Counted from the stretch's first letter, positions 1-9,422 are shown. The stretch: 64,000 nucleotides of DNA from Flavobacterium sp. FEMGT703F (GCA_002786385.1 PGCN01000025.1:248001-312000); one strand, 5' to 3'. Numbers and translations are program-made. Notes: generated from the letters alone by a model not told the origin.

Positions 1-1
1 A

Positions 2-130
2 AAAGCGCCTAAAAACAATAAAGACAAAGTAACAGGTTCTTATAAAGGTAAAAAAGTATTTACCGGACCTAGAGGCGGCAAATATTACATCAACAAAAAC
101 GGAAACAAAACTTATATTTCCGAAGACTAA
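2..130 (+). CDS. C-terminal end of a protein with a PBCV-type basic adaptor domain (5' end outside window)
   Basis: An open frame runs in from the left edge and stops at the taa at 128-130, giving 42 residues. The visible tail holds a GPRGGKYYINKNGNKTYI stretch, which matches the short PBCV-specific basic adaptor domain that often occurs at the ends of nucleases and other exported or phage-related proteins. The upstream KNNKDK segment looks like a low-complexity basic linker. The main domain lies outside the window, so the overall function cannot be stated. A strong terminator follows 30 bp downstream, which supports a real gene end. Confidence 0.75.
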   Translation, partial: KAPKNNKDKVTGSYKGKKVFTGPRGGKYYINKNGNKTYISED

Positions 131-160
131 AATAGGCTGATTCCTCAAATGGATACTTGA

Positions 161-193
161 GTGGTTTTCCCATCCGGAAAGCCACTTTTTTTT
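161..193 (+). terminator. Rho-independent terminator of the partial gene
   Basis: A 10-bp stem (161-170 with 176-185, one G-U pair) with a 5-nt loop is followed by eight T residues. Confidence 0.88.
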
Positions 194-480
194 ATGGCTG
201 AAAATCCCGTTTTCAGAAGTCGCAGAAATGTTAAAATTTAGCCATCAGTAAATTCTTAACTCCCTTTATTTTAGGGCTTTTTGGCGATTTTTAAAAAAAT
301 AAATTATTGAAAATCAAGTAGTTAAAAATTCAATAAAAAGATTAAACAAAGTACGGTTTTGTTAAAAACTAAAGCCGATTGTGAATAAGTTTGGCTTTCA
401 TTTTACGTTTGGTTTGACAATCTTTGTAACAGACAGATTTGAGTGAAAATCTCCCCAATAATCCAAAAAAATAATTCAAA
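194..480. other. AT-rich upstream region of nrdB, no gene seen
   Basis: No convincing reading frame was found. The segment is AT-rich and must hold the nrdB promoter. A TTTG-rich stretch around 410-437 is a possible location, but no clean TANNTTTG box or NrdR-type palindrome could be identified. Confidence 0.5.
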
Positions 481-1458
481 ATGGCCGCTATCGAACCAAT
501 TTTACAAGAGAACAAAAACCGCTTCGTGATTTTCCCTATCAAACATCATGATATTTGGGATTGGTATAAAAAAATGGAAGCCAGTTTTTGGACTGCCGAA
601 GAAATCGATTTACACCAAGATTTATCAGACTGGAATAACAAGTTGAATGCTGATGAAAAGTATTTCATCAAGCACATTTTAGCTTTTTTTGCGGCTTCTG
701 ATGGTATTGTAAACGAAAACCTAGCCGAAAACTTTGTGAACGAAGTGCAATATCCCGAAGCCAAATTTTTCTATGGTTTTCAAATCATGATGGAGAACAT
801 CCACAGCGAAACGTATTCGTTGTTGATTGATACCTATGTAAAAGACGAAGCCGAAAAGAATGACCTTTTCCATGCCATTGAAGTATTTCCGGCGATTATG
901 AAAAAAGCACAATGGGCTTTGCGTTGGATCAAGTCGGATTCGTTTGCCGAAAGATTGATTGCTTTTGCTGCGGTAGAAGGGATTTTCTTCTCGGGCGCGT
1001 TCTGTTCGATTTATTGGCTGAAAAAACGCGGCTTAATGCCTGGACTAACCTTCTCCAACGAGTTGATTTCTCGTGACGAAGGCGTTCACTGCGACTTTGC
1101 CGTTCACTTACACAACCACCACTTGATAAACAAAGTGTCTAAAGAAAGAATTACCGAAATCATTACTGATGCATTGAATATTGAGCGCGAATTCATCACC
1201 GAATCTTTACCGGTAAGTTTGATCGGTATGAATGCTACTTTAATGACGCAATATTTGGAGTTTGTAGCCGATAGATTGTTAGTGGAATTAGGCTGTAAAA
1301 AAGTCTACAACTCAACCAATCCTTTCGATTTCATGGACATGATTTCACTACAAGGAAAAACCAATTTCTTCGAAAAACGCGTGGCCGAATACCAAAAAGC
1401 CGGTGTAATGTCGAAAGATACCGAAGATCAAAAAATCAGCTTCGACGCTGACTTCTAA
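481..1458 (+). CDS. nrdB: Class Ia ribonucleoside-diphosphate reductase, small (radical) subunit R2
   Basis: This subunit holds the diiron-tyrosyl radical cofactor that starts ribonucleotide reduction in the NrdA partner. The 325 residues are a normal R2 length. The metal ligands are visible as D43, E105 and H108 (ENIHSETY), E166 (AVEG), E200 and H203 (RDEGVH). The radical tyrosine is Y112, so this is a true tyrosyl-radical enzyme and not a radical-less variant. The C-terminus FDADF resembles the peptide that docks R2 onto R1. The start at 481 follows an AT-rich leader and gives the usual N-terminus. nrdA follows on the same strand after 220 bp that contain a dispersed hairpin repeat, so separate transcription is possible. 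Confidence 0.97.
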   Translation: MAAIEPILQENKNRFVIFPIKHHDIWDWYKKMEASFWTAEEIDLHQDLSDWNNKLNADEKYFIKHILAFFAASDGIVNENLAENFVNEVQYPEAKFFYGFQIMMENIHSETYSLLIDTYVKDEAEKNDLFHAIEVFPAIMKKAQWALRWIKSDSFAERLIAFAAVEGIFFSGAFCSIYWLKKRGLMPGLTFSNELISRDEGVHCDFAVHLHNHHLINKVSKERITEIITDALNIEREFITESLPVSLIGMNATLMTQYLEFVADRLLVELGCKKVYNSTNPFDFMDMISLQGKTNFFEKRVAEYQKAGVMSKDTEDQKISFDADF

Positions 1459-1490
1459 TAAAAAGTTGTCATGCTGAGTACTGCATCAGT

Positions 1491-1575
1491 ACTAGCCCGG
1501 ATGGAAGCGGCATCCTTTTTAGCTCGTTTGCTAACGAGCTAAAAAGATACAGCGGACAGCCGGAACAGCTTCTCA
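1491..1575. repeat. Dispersed hairpin element, copy B1
   Basis: The copy begins TAGCCCGGATGGAAGCGGC and ends AGCGGACAGCCGGA. Between them a long stem pairs CATCCTTTTTAGCTCG with CGAGCTAAAAAGAT around a short loop. Related copies with the same ends but different loops lie near 18.5 kb and 43.9 kb. It fills most of the nrdB-nrdA gap and could attenuate or protect the transcript. Confidence 0.75.
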
Positions 1576-1678
1576 TAAAACCGCAGAAGCATCTTCTGCA
1601 AGTTAAGGGATTAACAAAAAACAAAACAAGTAACTCGAAGTAGCGAAGGGATTCTCTATTTCACAAAACCTAACAAGT

Positions 1679-4102
1679 ATGTACGTAGTAAAAAGAGACG
1701 GTCACAAGGAACCGGTAATGTTTGACAAAATCACGGATAGAATTAAAAAACTATGCTATGGTTTAAATGAATTGGTAGACGCTGTAAAAGTAGCGATGAA
1801 AGTTATCGAAGGATTGTACGACGGCGTAACCACTTCCGAACTCGACAACCTGGCTGCTGAAACTGCCGCATCGATGACGGTAACGCACCCGGATTATGCC
1901 CAATTAGCCGCTCGTATTGCTATTTCTAACTTGCACAAAAACACCAACAAGTCGTTCTCGGAAACCATGAACGAAATGTACCACTATGTTAATCCAAGAA
2001 CCAACCAAGCAGCACCGCTATTGTCTGAGGAAGTGCACCAGGTTATCCAAGACAATGCCGAGTTCTTAAACTCACACATCATATACAACCGCGATTTCAA
2101 TTACGATTATTTCGGGTTTAAAACTTTAGAGCGTTCGTATTTGCTAAAAATCAACGGTAAAATCGTAGAGCGTCCGCAACACATGCTAATGCGTGTTTCT
2201 GTCGGGATTCACTTAAACGATTTGGATGCGGTAATTGAAACGTACGACCTAATGTCGAAGAAGTTCTTTACCCACGCTACGCCAACTTTATTCAATGCCG
2301 GTACACCAAAACCGCAAATGTCGTCATGTTTCTTATTATCGATGAAAGACGACAGCATCGACGGGATTTACGATACATTAAAAAACACCGCGAAAATCTC
2401 GCAATCAGCCGGCGGAATCGGTTTGTCTATCCATAATGTTCGTGCGACAGGTTCGTACATCCGCGGTACCAACGGAACGTCTAACGGAATTGTTCCGATG
2501 TTGCGTGTATTCAACGATACCGCACGTTATGTAGACCAAGGCGGCGGCAAAAGAAAAGGAAGTTTTGCCATTTATTTAGAGACTTGGCATGCGGATATCT
2601 TTGAATTCCTCGACTTGAAAAAGAACACCGGAAAAGAAGAAATGCGTGCGCGTGACTTATTCTTTGCGATGTGGACATCTGATTTGTTCATGAAACGCGT
2701 GGAAGAAGACTCGCATTGGACCTTAATGTGTCCCAACGAATGTCCCGGCTTGTACGATGTTTACGGTGATGAGTTTGAAGCGTTATACACTTCTTACGAA
2801 GCACAAGGCAAAGGCAGAAAAACAGTAAAAGCGCGTGAACTTTGGGAGAAAATCTTAGAGTCGCAAATCGAAACCGGAACGCCGTACATGTTGTACAAAG
2901 ATGCTGCGAACCGCAAATCCAATCAAAAGAATTTGGGAACCATTCGCTCGTCTAACTTGTGTACCGAAATTATGGAGTACACTTCGGAAGATGAGATTGC
3001 CGTGTGTAACTTGGCTTCTATTTCTTTACCGATGTTTGTGGAAAACGGTCAATTCAACCACGAATTGCTTTACAATGTAACCAAACGCGTAACCCGCAAC
3101 TTAAATAAAGTAATCGACAGAAATTACTATCCGGTAAAAGAAGCCGAAAACTCCAACATGCGTCACCGTCCGGTTGGATTGGGTGTACAAGGGTTGGCCG
3201 ATGCGTTCATCTTGTTGCGTATGCCGTTCACCAGCGACGAAGCCAAACAACTCAACCAAGATATCTTCGAAACCATGTACTTTGCTGCTGTAACGGCTTC
3301 TATGGAAATGGCCAAAGAAGAAGGACCATACTCAAGCTTTAAAGGGTCGCCAATTTCAGAAGGTTTGTTCCAACACAACCTTTGGAACATCAAAGACGAA
3401 GAATTGTCCGGCCGTTGGGATTGGGCAAGTTTGCGCAAAGAAGTAATGCAACACGGCGTAAGAAACTCTTTGTTGATGGCACCAATGCCAACCGCTTCTA
3501 CGTCTCAAATCCTTGGAAACAACGAAGCGTTCGAACCATACACGTCTAACATTTACACGCGTCGCGTATTGTCGGGTGAGTTTATTGTGGTGAACAAACA
3601 CTTGTTGGAAGACTTGGTGAAACGCGGTTTGTGGAACGAAGAATTGAAACAAGAAATCATGCGCCACAACGGATCGGTGCAAAATATCGAGCGAATTCCG
3701 GCCGACTTAAAAGAACTCTACAAAACCGTTTGGGAAATGTCTATGAAAGACATCATCGACATGTCGAGACACAGAGGGTATTTCATCGACCAATCGCAAT
3801 CGTTGAACTTGTTCATGCAAGACGCCAACTATGCGAAACTGACTTCGATGCACTTCTACGCTTGGAAAAGCGGCTTAAAAACCGGTATGTATTACCTCAG
3901 AACCAAAGCCGCGGTAGACGCTATCAAGTTCACCTTGAACAACGATAAAAAAGCCGAACCAACCGCCGAACCGGTAGCTGTAGAAGTAGTAGCACCAACC
4001 GAAAACGGAGAAATGACCGCCGAAGATTTTGCCGCTATGGTAGAACGCGCTCGTGCTGCCGCCGGAAACGGTGGTGACGATTGCGAAATGTGTGGATCGT
4101 AA
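1679..4102 (+). CDS. nrdA: Class Ia ribonucleoside-diphosphate reductase, large (catalytic) subunit R1
   Basis: This is the catalytic subunit that reduces NDPs to dNDPs in the cytoplasm together with NrdB. At 807 residues it has an N-terminal ATP-cone (about 1-90) for dATP/ATP activity control, then the ten-stranded barrel. The active-site cysteines are visible: C217 (MSSCF), the radical cysteine C428 within N426-x-C428-x-E430, and C443 (VCNLAS). The radical-transfer tyrosines are Y738-Y739. The C-terminal redox shuttle is C802-x-x-C805. A stretch rich in Ala, Glu and Pro between about 760 and 795 links the shuttle tail. All key residues are present. A terminator follows at 4127. Confidence 0.98.
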   Translation: MYVVKRDGHKEPVMFDKITDRIKKLCYGLNELVDAVKVAMKVIEGLYDGVTTSELDNLAAETAASMTVTHPDYAQLAARIAISNLHKNTNKSFSETMNEMYHYVNPRTNQAAPLLSEEVHQVIQDNAEFLNSHIIYNRDFNYDYFGFKTLERSYLLKINGKIVERPQHMLMRVSVGIHLNDLDAVIETYDLMSKKFFTHATPTLFNAGTPKPQMSSCFLLSMKDDSIDGIYDTLKNTAKISQSAGGIGLSIHNVRATGSYIRGTNGTSNGIVPMLRVFNDTARYVDQGGGKRKGSFAIYLETWHADIFEFLDLKKNTGKEEMRARDLFFAMWTSDLFMKRVEEDSHWTLMCPNECPGLYDVYGDEFEALYTSYEAQGKGRKTVKARELWEKILESQIETGTPYMLYKDAANRKSNQKNLGTIRSSNLCTEIMEYTSEDEIAVCNLASISLPMFVENGQFNHELLYNVTKRVTRNLNKVIDRNYYPVKEAENSNMRHRPVGLGVQGLADAFILLRMPFTSDEAKQLNQDIFETMYFAAVTASMEMAKEEGPYSSFKGSPISEGLFQHNLWNIKDEELSGRWDWASLRKEVMQHGVRNSLLMAPMPTASTSQILGNNEAFEPYTSNIYTRRVLSGEFIVVNKHLLEDLVKRGLWNEELKQEIMRHNGSVQNIERIPADLKELYKTVWEMSMKDIIDMSRHRGYFIDQSQSLNLFMQDANYAKLTSMHFYAWKSGLKTGMYYLRTKAAVDAIKFTLNNDKKAEPTAEPVAVEVVAPTENGEMTAEDFAAMVERARAAAGNGGDDCEMCGS

Positions 4103-4126
4103 TTAAAACATAGAGTAAGAATTTAG

Positions 4127-4157
4127 AAAACAGCTGTCATTAGATGGCTGTTTTTTG
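4127..4157 (+). terminator. Terminator downstream of nrdA
   Basis: AAAACAGC pairs with GCTGTTTT across an 11-13-nt loop, followed by a T run. Confidence 0.75.
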
Positions 4158-4201
4158 ATTAATTTTAGGAGCTATTTCCCGCTTTCAGCAGTATCTTTTT
4201 T

Positions 4202-4227
4202 GTCACATCGAGCGCAGTCGAGATGCT
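4202..4227. repeat. Short dispersed repeat, variant of the GTCACCCTGAGCGCAG family
   Basis: The GTCACATCGAGCGCAGTCGA sequence is a diverged copy of the 26-bp palindromic repeat at 5568 and 31838. It is an imperfect hairpin between genes. Confidence 0.6.
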
Positions 4228-4323
4228 GGGTTGTCAAAAAAGGATACTTGCTCTAAATGCAAAGCATTCACTGAACACCAATGAAATGTTTTTAATTTAG
4301 TGAAGTAATCGGGGCTAGGGCCT

Positions 4324-4350
4324 ATTCCGTTAGGGATTTAATATCGGTAA
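4324..4350 (-). repeat. REP-like palindrome abutting the next start codon
   Basis: The segment CCGTTAGGGATTTAATATCG followed by GTAA is a reverse-oriented copy of the palindrome clustered around the transposase at 17.8-18.5 kb. It ends 4 nt before the ATG at 4355, so it occupies the translation-initiation region of that small gene. Confidence 0.75.
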
Positions 4351-4354
4351 AATC

Positions 4355-4579
4355 ATGTCAAAACAAAAAAAAGGAGTCTACACCGGCATCATCCAAAAAG
4401 ACGAAAACGGTAATTATTATTGCGGCGAGTATTTATTGGATTACCAATATACCGAAGCCCATTTTAAAGTCGGAGACGAAATCAACATCAAATCCGTCAT
4501 TGCCAATCCCAGCGATAAAAGCTACAACCAATACCCAAAGAAATCCCGACATTTCTTCCTGGCCAACGAAAAAGAATAA
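4355..4579 (+). CDS. Small conserved-looking hypothetical protein (74 aa)
   Basis: The family is not recognised. The product is a small, polar, soluble protein with no signal peptide. It is rich in Tyr, Lys and Asn and has a GxYYCGEYLLDYQY segment near residues 19-32 and a basic PKKSRHFF segment near the end. Codon use resembles the neighbours, and the next gene follows 3 nt after the stop, which supports a genuine gene cotranscribed with the RDD protein. A REP-like palindrome sits directly in front of its start. Confidence 0.6.
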   Translation: MSKQKKGVYTGIIQKDENGNYYCGEYLLDYQYTEAHFKVGDEINIKSVIANPSDKSYNQYPKKSRHFFLANEKE

Positions 4580-4582
4580 CGC

Positions 4583-5092
4583 ATGAGCAACCGACAATAT
4601 ACCATTCCGGATGAAATTATCGCTTCCAACCGCCAACGTTTTGTAAACGTAGTTATCGATTACGTTGCCCGATTGGGACTAACATTCGTTATCGGTATGA
4701 TAGCTGCTATGATTGGTGTTTTAACCGGAAATGAAGAAATATTGATTTTTTTCCAAAACATCACGCGCATTCAAGAACTCACCATTGGTTTGGTAGTATT
4801 GCTGCTATATTATAATGTTTTTGAAATCTTTTTCGGAACTACAGTTGGCAAACTCATGACCAAAACCGTAGTGGTAGACGAATACGGCGAAAAGCCTACT
4901 GCCAATGCCGTTTTAATCCGCAGTTTGTGCCGCTTGATTCCGTTTGAATTCTTCTCCTTTTTCGGAACGCCTTGTGTAGGTTGGCACGATAGTTTGTCGA
5001 AAACCTATGTGGTTAACAAAGAAGACTTGCGCATCAGCAAAGAGTTGTTCCATTCGTTTGAAGAAATTGGAGAAAACCCGGAAGCCTTATGA
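4583..5092 (+). CDS. RDD-family inner-membrane protein
   Basis: The 169 residues hold two or three hydrophobic segments (about 32-50, 64-85 and the region near 110-130). The N-terminal arginine and the VDYVARLG segment correspond to the Arg-Asp-Asp region of RDD proteins, with an Arg and Asp at about 16 and 25. TTVGKLMTKTVVVDEYG is the conserved middle stretch of the family. RDD proteins are small membrane proteins, often proposed to be transporters, without a settled role. The gene overlaps the following acetyltransferase gene by 4 nt (ATGA) and is therefore translationally coupled to it. Confidence 0.8.
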   Translation: MSNRQYTIPDEIIASNRQRFVNVVIDYVARLGLTFVIGMIAAMIGVLTGNEEILIFFQNITRIQELTIGLVVLLLYYNVFEIFFGTTVGKLMTKTVVVDEYGEKPTANAVLIRSLCRLIPFEFFSFFGTPCVGWHDSLSKTYVVNKEDLRISKELFHSFEEIGENPEAL

Positions 5093-5541
5093 TACAACTG
5101 ATTCGAACTACTTCAGACCATCCCGATTTCGGACAGTTAGTAGCCGAGTTAGATGCTTATTTGCGCATTTTAGATGGCGACGACCACGAGTTCTACGCCC
5201 AATTCAACAAAACCAGTTTGCTTAAAAATGCGATGATTGTTTATAAAAATGAGTTTCCGGTTGGCATTGGAGCTTACAAAGAATACGACTCTAAAACCGC
5301 CGAAATCAAACGTATGTATACTCGCCCGGATTACCGCGGACAAGGCATCGCCAAAACCATTATAACCGAATTAGAACTTTGGGCCAAAGAGGAAGGCTAC
5401 ACTATGGCCATCCTCGAAACCGGTCACCTGCAAAAAGACGCCATCGGTTTATACCAAAAGCTTGGCTATGAAATCACAGAGAATTTCGGACAATACATAG
5501 GCGTGGAAAACAGCGTTTGTATGAAGAAAATTCTAAATTAA
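5089..5541 (+). CDS. GNAT-family N-acetyltransferase
   Basis: This 150-residue protein has the GNAT fold signature. The acetyl-CoA binding loop is RPDYRGQGIAKTI (about residues 84-96), preceded by the strand AEIKRMYT. The C-terminal half holds the AILETGHLQKDAIGLYQKLGY pattern in which a conserved tyrosine lies near the acceptor site. The substrate cannot be predicted. Its start ATG overlaps the stop of the RDD gene, so the two products are probably made together. Confidence 0.88.
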   Translation: MIQLIRTTSDHPDFGQLVAELDAYLRILDGDDHEFYAQFNKTSLLKNAMIVYKNEFPVGIGAYKEYDSKTAEIKRMYTRPDYRGQGIAKTIITELELWAKEEGYTMAILETGHLQKDAIGLYQKLGYEITENFGQYIGVENSVCMKKILN

Positions 5542-5567
5542 AACGTATTTTTGGTTACAACTATATT

Positions 5568-5593
5568 GTCACCCTGAGCGCAGTCGAAGGGCT
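5568..5593. repeat. Short dispersed palindromic repeat (GTCACCCTGAGCGCAG family)
   Basis: A 26-bp intergenic sequence is identical to the copy at 31838-31863. Part of it (CCCTGAGCGCAGTCGAAGGG) forms an imperfect hairpin. Diverged versions lie at 4202 and 18671. Confidence 0.8.
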
Positions 5594-5622
5594 TATATTT
5601 AAAATCTAAAATTTAATATTGT

Positions 5623-6957
5623 ATGACCTGGGAACAATTGCTCTCTCTAAAACGCCAAGGCGATACCGGTAAACGATTGCGTATCGAACAAGACGACACC
5701 CGTCTCGGCTTTGAAGTCGACTACGATCGTATTATTTTCTCTTCAGCCTTTCGCAGTTTGCAAGACAAAACCCAAGTCATTCCTTTGTCGAAAACCGATT
5801 TTGTGCACACGCGTTTGACGCACAGTTTGGAAGTTTCCGTCGTAGGTCGTTCCATCGGAAGGTTAGTCGGCAAAAAAATCATAGAAAAGTATCCGCATCT
5901 GAAAGAAGTACACGGCTATCATATGAACGATTTCGGAGCGATAGTCGCTGCAGCTGCTTTGGCGCACGATATCGGCAATCCGCCATTCGGACACTCGGGT
6001 GAAAAAGCCATAGGGGAATATTTTTCGATAGGAAAAGGCCAACAGTACAAAGACCAACTCACACCCAAACAATGGCAGGATTTAGTCGATTTTGAAGGCA
6101 ACGCCAATGGTTTTTCCATCTTAACGGGTTCGCGACCCGGGATTGAAGGCGGTTTGCGATTGTCCTATGCCACCCTTGGCGCTTTTACCAAATACCCGAA
6201 GGAAAGTCTGCCCAAAAAGCCCACCAAAAACATAGCTGATAAAAAATACGGTTTCTTCCAATCGGATGTGGCTTTCTTTAAAGAAGTCGCTGATGAGTTA
6301 GGCATGATTCCCAACAAAACCGGCGAGGATATTGGTTACGAACGTCATCCGTTGGCTTTCTTAGTCGAAGCAGCTGATGATATTTGCTACACCATCATTG
6401 ATTTTGAAGACGGTATTAATCTTGGTTTAGTTTCCGAGGATTACGCTTTGGAATACCTAATCAAATTGGTCAAAGACACTATTGATGCGGCGAAATACCA
6501 ATCGCTCACCACCAAAGAAGATCGCATCAGCTATTTGCGCGCTTTGGCTATCGGGAATTTGATTAATGATGCGGTTCGTGTATTTGTTGAAAACGAAGCA
6601 GCAATATTGCAAGGGAAATTCCATTTCGCCTTAACCGAGAAAAGTAAATACAAAGCGCAAATGGACGACATCATTAAATTGAGCGTTAAAAACATTTACC
6701 AAAGTCGGGAAGTGATTGAAAAGGAACTCTCGGGCTACCAAATCATTAATAATTTACTCGATAAATTCATTACAGCCTACAACAATACTTATGATGGTAA
6801 AGCCACGAATTACGATAAGTTGTTAATGAAGATTTTACCCGAGAAACACCATTTGGAAAAAGAAAGTCTGTACGAACGATTGTTGCACATTTGCCACTTC
6901 ATCTCGATGCTAACCGATGGTAAAGCGTTGGAGTTGAACAAGATTGTGACGGCTTAA
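5623..6957 (+). CDS. dgt: Deoxyguanosinetriphosphate triphosphohydrolase (HD domain)
   Basis: This enzyme cleaves dGTP (or other dNTPs) to the nucleoside and tripolyphosphate and so trims dNTP pools. It has 444 residues, the usual length. The HD-domain metal ligands are visible: H67 in VHTRLTHSLEV, H115-D116 in LAHDIGNPPFGHSGE, and a later Asp in the VEAADDICYTIIDFEDG stretch (about 249-265). The conserved start WEQLLSLKR fits the chosen ATG. It lies on the same strand as the ribonucleotide reductase genes upstream, but a repeat and more than 80 bp separate it from the GNAT gene, so it probably has its own promoter. Confidence 0.95.
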   Translation: MTWEQLLSLKRQGDTGKRLRIEQDDTRLGFEVDYDRIIFSSAFRSLQDKTQVIPLSKTDFVHTRLTHSLEVSVVGRSIGRLVGKKIIEKYPHLKEVHGYHMNDFGAIVAAAALAHDIGNPPFGHSGEKAIGEYFSIGKGQQYKDQLTPKQWQDLVDFEGNANGFSILTGSRPGIEGGLRLSYATLGAFTKYPKESLPKKPTKNIADKKYGFFQSDVAFFKEVADELGMIPNKTGEDIGYERHPLAFLVEAADDICYTIIDFEDGINLGLVSEDYALEYLIKLVKDTIDAAKYQSLTTKEDRISYLRALAIGNLINDAVRVFVENEAAILQGKFHFALTEKSKYKAQMDDIIKLSVKNIYQSREVIEKELSGYQIINNLLDKFITAYNNTYDGKATNYDKLLMKILPEKHHLEKESLYERLLHICHFISMLTDGKALELNKIVTA

Positions 6958-6960
6958 TTT

Positions 6961-7102
6961 CACTTTTTGTCTTGACACAAAAAGTGACAAAAAAGTCAAG
7001 GCTAAGAATCTTCGGCGGTCAAATTTTTTCTCGAATCCTAAATAAAAAGAACTCGCTTTGCTCAGACAGCTTTTTATTTCACGGATTCTTCGAATATTTG
7101 AC
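6961..7102. repeat. Intergenic hairpin repeats between convergent dgt and dxs
   Basis: First, a perfect 10-bp inverted repeat, CACTTTTTGT (6961-6970) with ACAAAAAGTG (6977-6986), is followed by an A-rich stretch. Second, a longer interrupted palindrome pairs GTCAAAT (7018-7024) with ATTTGAC (7096-7102), GAATCC with GGATTC, and AATAAAAAG (7041-7049) with CTTTTTATT (7070-7078). Either hairpin could terminate transcripts of the two convergent genes. A decayed piece of the first unit recurs near 26.2 kb. Confidence 0.7.
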
Positions 7103-7153
7103 ACTCGCCTGCCAGATTCTGAGGCCAAAAACCGCTTTATAGAATCAGCGTAG

Positions 7154-8941
7154 TTATTCGTCTTCTTCTAATACAGTGGAGAAAAGCGATTTCAAACCAT
7201 CCACATCGATATTGCAGAATTGTTGCAACTCATCTACCGTGCCGTGTTCGATGAAGTAATCGGGAACGCCACAAAGGAAAACTTCGTTGACGTAATCGTT
7301 TTTCGCGGCAAATTCAAGTATAGCACTTCCAAATCCCCCGGTGGTTACGCCATCTTCCACGGTAATAATCGTTGAAAATTTATCGCAAATTTTGTGCAGT
7401 TTCTTTTCGTCTAAAGGTTTGACAAACCCAAAATGATAGTGGGCAAAATGGCCGTCGTCTTCTATCTCAGCCAAAGCAGCAGTTACATTAGTCGCAATCG
7501 TTCCGGTAGATAAAATGGCTGCATTTTTGCCTTTTTTGAGTTTTTGCGCTTTACGAACTTCTATTTTTTGGAAATCGCTCGGGAATTTCCAGTCGGCATT
7601 TTTACCTCTGCCTCGCGGATAACGAATCGCTATCGGATGTTTCAATCCTAAAGAAGCCGTATAAAGAATGTTTTGCAAATCGATTTCATCTTTAGGCGCA
7701 TAAATCATAAGGTTCGGAATACAACGCAAATAGGCGATGTCAAAAACCCCGTGATGTGTAGCTCCGTCTTCGCCTACTAAACCTGCGCGGTCTAAACAAA
7801 AAATTACCGGTAGGTTTTGCAAGGCTACATCGTGTATCACTTGGTCGTAGGCGCGTTGCAGAAACGTGGAATAAATATTGCAAAAAACCACCATGCCTTG
7901 GGTGGCCATTCCGGCGGAAAGCGTCACCGCATGTTGTTCGGCAATCCCAACGTCAAAAGCGCGATTCGGGAAAGCTTCCATCATAAATTTCATCGAACTA
8001 CCGCTGGGCATGGCCGGAGTAATCCCAATTATTTTAGGGTTGTTTTTAGCTAGTTCAACCAAAGTCAATCCAAAAACATCCTGGAATTTCGGCGGTAAAT
8101 GTTCCTCTGATTTTTCTATAATTTCTCCGGTAGCGGCATCAAATTTACCCGGTGCGTGGTATTTCACTTGGTCTTCTTCGGCTTGTTGTAAGCCTTTGCC
8201 TTTGGTGGTTATGATGTGTAAAAACTTCGGTCCTTTTACTTTTTTGAGTCGTTCCAACTCTTTGATTAACGTTGGCAAATCATGACCGTCAATGGGTCCG
8301 GAATAATCAAAATTAAGCGACTTAATCATGTTATTCTGCTTCGGGTTTTTCCCTTCTTTAACCGCCGTTAAATAGTTTTTCAAAGCGCCAACGCTCGGAT
8401 CAATTCCGATGGCATTATCGTTTAAAATCACTAGCAAATCGGCATCGGTTACTCCGGCATGATTCAACCCTTCAAACGCCATTCCGCTGGCAATTGAGGC
8501 ATCGCCAATCACGGCGATGTGGTGTTTGTTTTCACCTTTAAGCTGGGACGCAATCGCCATACCTAAAGCCGCAGAAATGGAAGTAGAAGAATGGCCCACA
8601 CCAAAAGTATCATAAACGCTTTCGCTGCGTTTCGGAAATCCGGAAAGGCCGCCCAATTGTCGGTTGGTATCAAATTTTGTTCGTCTTTCGGTTAAAATTT
8701 TATGGCCGTAGGCTTGATGCCCAACATCCCAAACCAGTAAATCTTCGGGGGTATTAAACACATAATGCAAAGCAATAGTCAATTCAACTACACCCAAACT
8801 GGCGCCCAAATGACCTTCTTTTACGGCAACGATATCAATGATAAACTCACGCAACTCTTTGGCCAACTCCGGTAATTGAGACGGGTCGAGTTTTCTTAAA
8901 TCCGATGGCGTATTGATTTGTTGCAGCAATTTTTTTGACAT
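7154..8941 (-). CDS. dxs: 1-deoxy-D-xylulose-5-phosphate synthase
   Basis: This thiamine-diphosphate enzyme condenses pyruvate and glyceraldehyde 3-phosphate in the first step of the MEP isoprenoid pathway. The 595 residues match the family. Seen are the N-terminal GHLGASLGVVELTIALHYVF segment, the TPP/Mg motif from GDASIASG to NDNAIGI, the EQHAVTLSAGMA segment with the catalytic Glu, and the HHGVFDIAYL segment. The longest frame would start at 9118, but that extension runs back through tadA. The ATG at 8941 gives the family N-terminus and lies 4 nt from a TACATTTG promoter box, so the mRNA is probably leaderless. It diverges from tadA. As a TPP enzyme it is an indirect client of the thiamine receptor encoded at 37.7 kb. 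Confidence 0.96.
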   Translation of the reverse strand: MSKKLLQQINTPSDLRKLDPSQLPELAKELREFIIDIVAVKEGHLGASLGVVELTIALHYVFNTPEDLLVWDVGHQAYGHKILTERRTKFDTNRQLGGLSGFPKRSESVYDTFGVGHSSTSISAALGMAIASQLKGENKHHIAVIGDASIASGMAFEGLNHAGVTDADLLVILNDNAIGIDPSVGALKNYLTAVKEGKNPKQNNMIKSLNFDYSGPIDGHDLPTLIKELERLKKVKGPKFLHIITTKGKGLQQAEEDQVKYHAPGKFDAATGEIIEKSEEHLPPKFQDVFGLTLVELAKNNPKIIGITPAMPSGSSMKFMMEAFPNRAFDVGIAEQHAVTLSAGMATQGMVVFCNIYSTFLQRAYDQVIHDVALQNLPVIFCLDRAGLVGEDGATHHGVFDIAYLRCIPNLMIYAPKDEIDLQNILYTASLGLKHPIAIRYPRGRGKNADWKFPSDFQKIEVRKAQKLKKGKNAAILSTGTIATNVTAALAEIEDDGHFAHYHFGFVKPLDEKKLHKICDKFSTIITVEDGVTTGGFGSAILEFAAKNDYVNEVFLCGVPDYFIEHGTVDELQQFCNIDVDGLKSLFSTVLEEDE

Positions 8942-8945
8942 GCCA

Positions 8946-8974
8946 CAAATGTACGAATTGAAATTGTATTTTTG
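8946..8974. promoter_or_regulatory. Back-to-back leaderless promoters of dxs (-) and tadA (+)
   Basis: On the minus strand TACATTTG (8946-8953 on the plus map) lies 4 nt before the dxs ATG. On the plus strand TATTTTTG (8967-8974) lies 4 nt before the tadA ATG. Both match the Bacteroidota -7 box TANNTTTG. Since transcription starts a few nt beyond that box, both mRNAs should begin at or next to the AUG. The whole divergent intergenic region is 37 bp. Confidence 0.7.
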
Positions 8975-8978
8975 TTTT

Positions 8979-9422
8979 ATGGAAAATCCTTTCACTGACG
9001 AGTATTTTATGAAGAAAGCCTTGCAGGAAGCCGAAATGGCTTTTGAAAAAGGCGAAATTCCCGTGGGTGCCGTTATTGTAATCGATAACAAAGTGATTGC
9101 CCGCAGCCATAACCTCACCGAAATGTTACACGATGTAACCGCTCATGCCGAGATGCAAGCCATTACTTCGGCGGCCAATTTTATCGGTGGCAAATACCTC
9201 AAAGGTTGCACTTTGTACGTTACTTTAGAACCTTGCCAAATGTGTGCCGGTGCTTTGTACTGGAGTCAGATTTCCAAAGTGGTTTTCGGCGCTTCTGATG
9301 AGCAACGTGGTTTCCAAAAATTAGGCACCCAATTACATCCTAAAACCCAAGTGGTTAAAGGTGTTTTGGCTGAACAAGCGGCCGAATTAATGATCAGATT
9401 TTTTGCATCCAAACGCAACTAA
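8979..9422 (+). CDS. tadA: tRNA-specific adenosine deaminase
   Basis: This zinc deaminase converts A34 to inosine in the anticodon of tRNA-Arg(ACG). The 147 residues include the deaminase motifs H56-A-E58 (VTAHAEMQ, zinc ligand and proton shuttle) and P-C86-x-x-C89 (LEPCQMC, zinc ligands). GEIPVGAVIV near residue 25 and the ending MIRFFASKRN are typical of TadA. An in-frame ATG-less extension upstream overlaps dxs. The ATG at 8979 was chosen because it matches the family start and sits directly behind a promoter box. Confidence 0.93.
   Translation: MENPFTDEYFMKKALQEAEMAFEKGEIPVGAVIVIDNKVIARSHNLTEMLHDVTAHAEMQAITSAANFIGGKYLKGCTLYVTLEPCQMCAGALYWSQISKVVFGASDEQRGFQKLGTQLHPKTQVVKGVLAEQAAELMIRFFASKRN

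Noticed and set aside
8942..9118. N-terminal extension of Dxs to 654 residues
   Set aside because: The extension is the antisense of tadA and lies upstream of the promoter box. The family start is at 8941.
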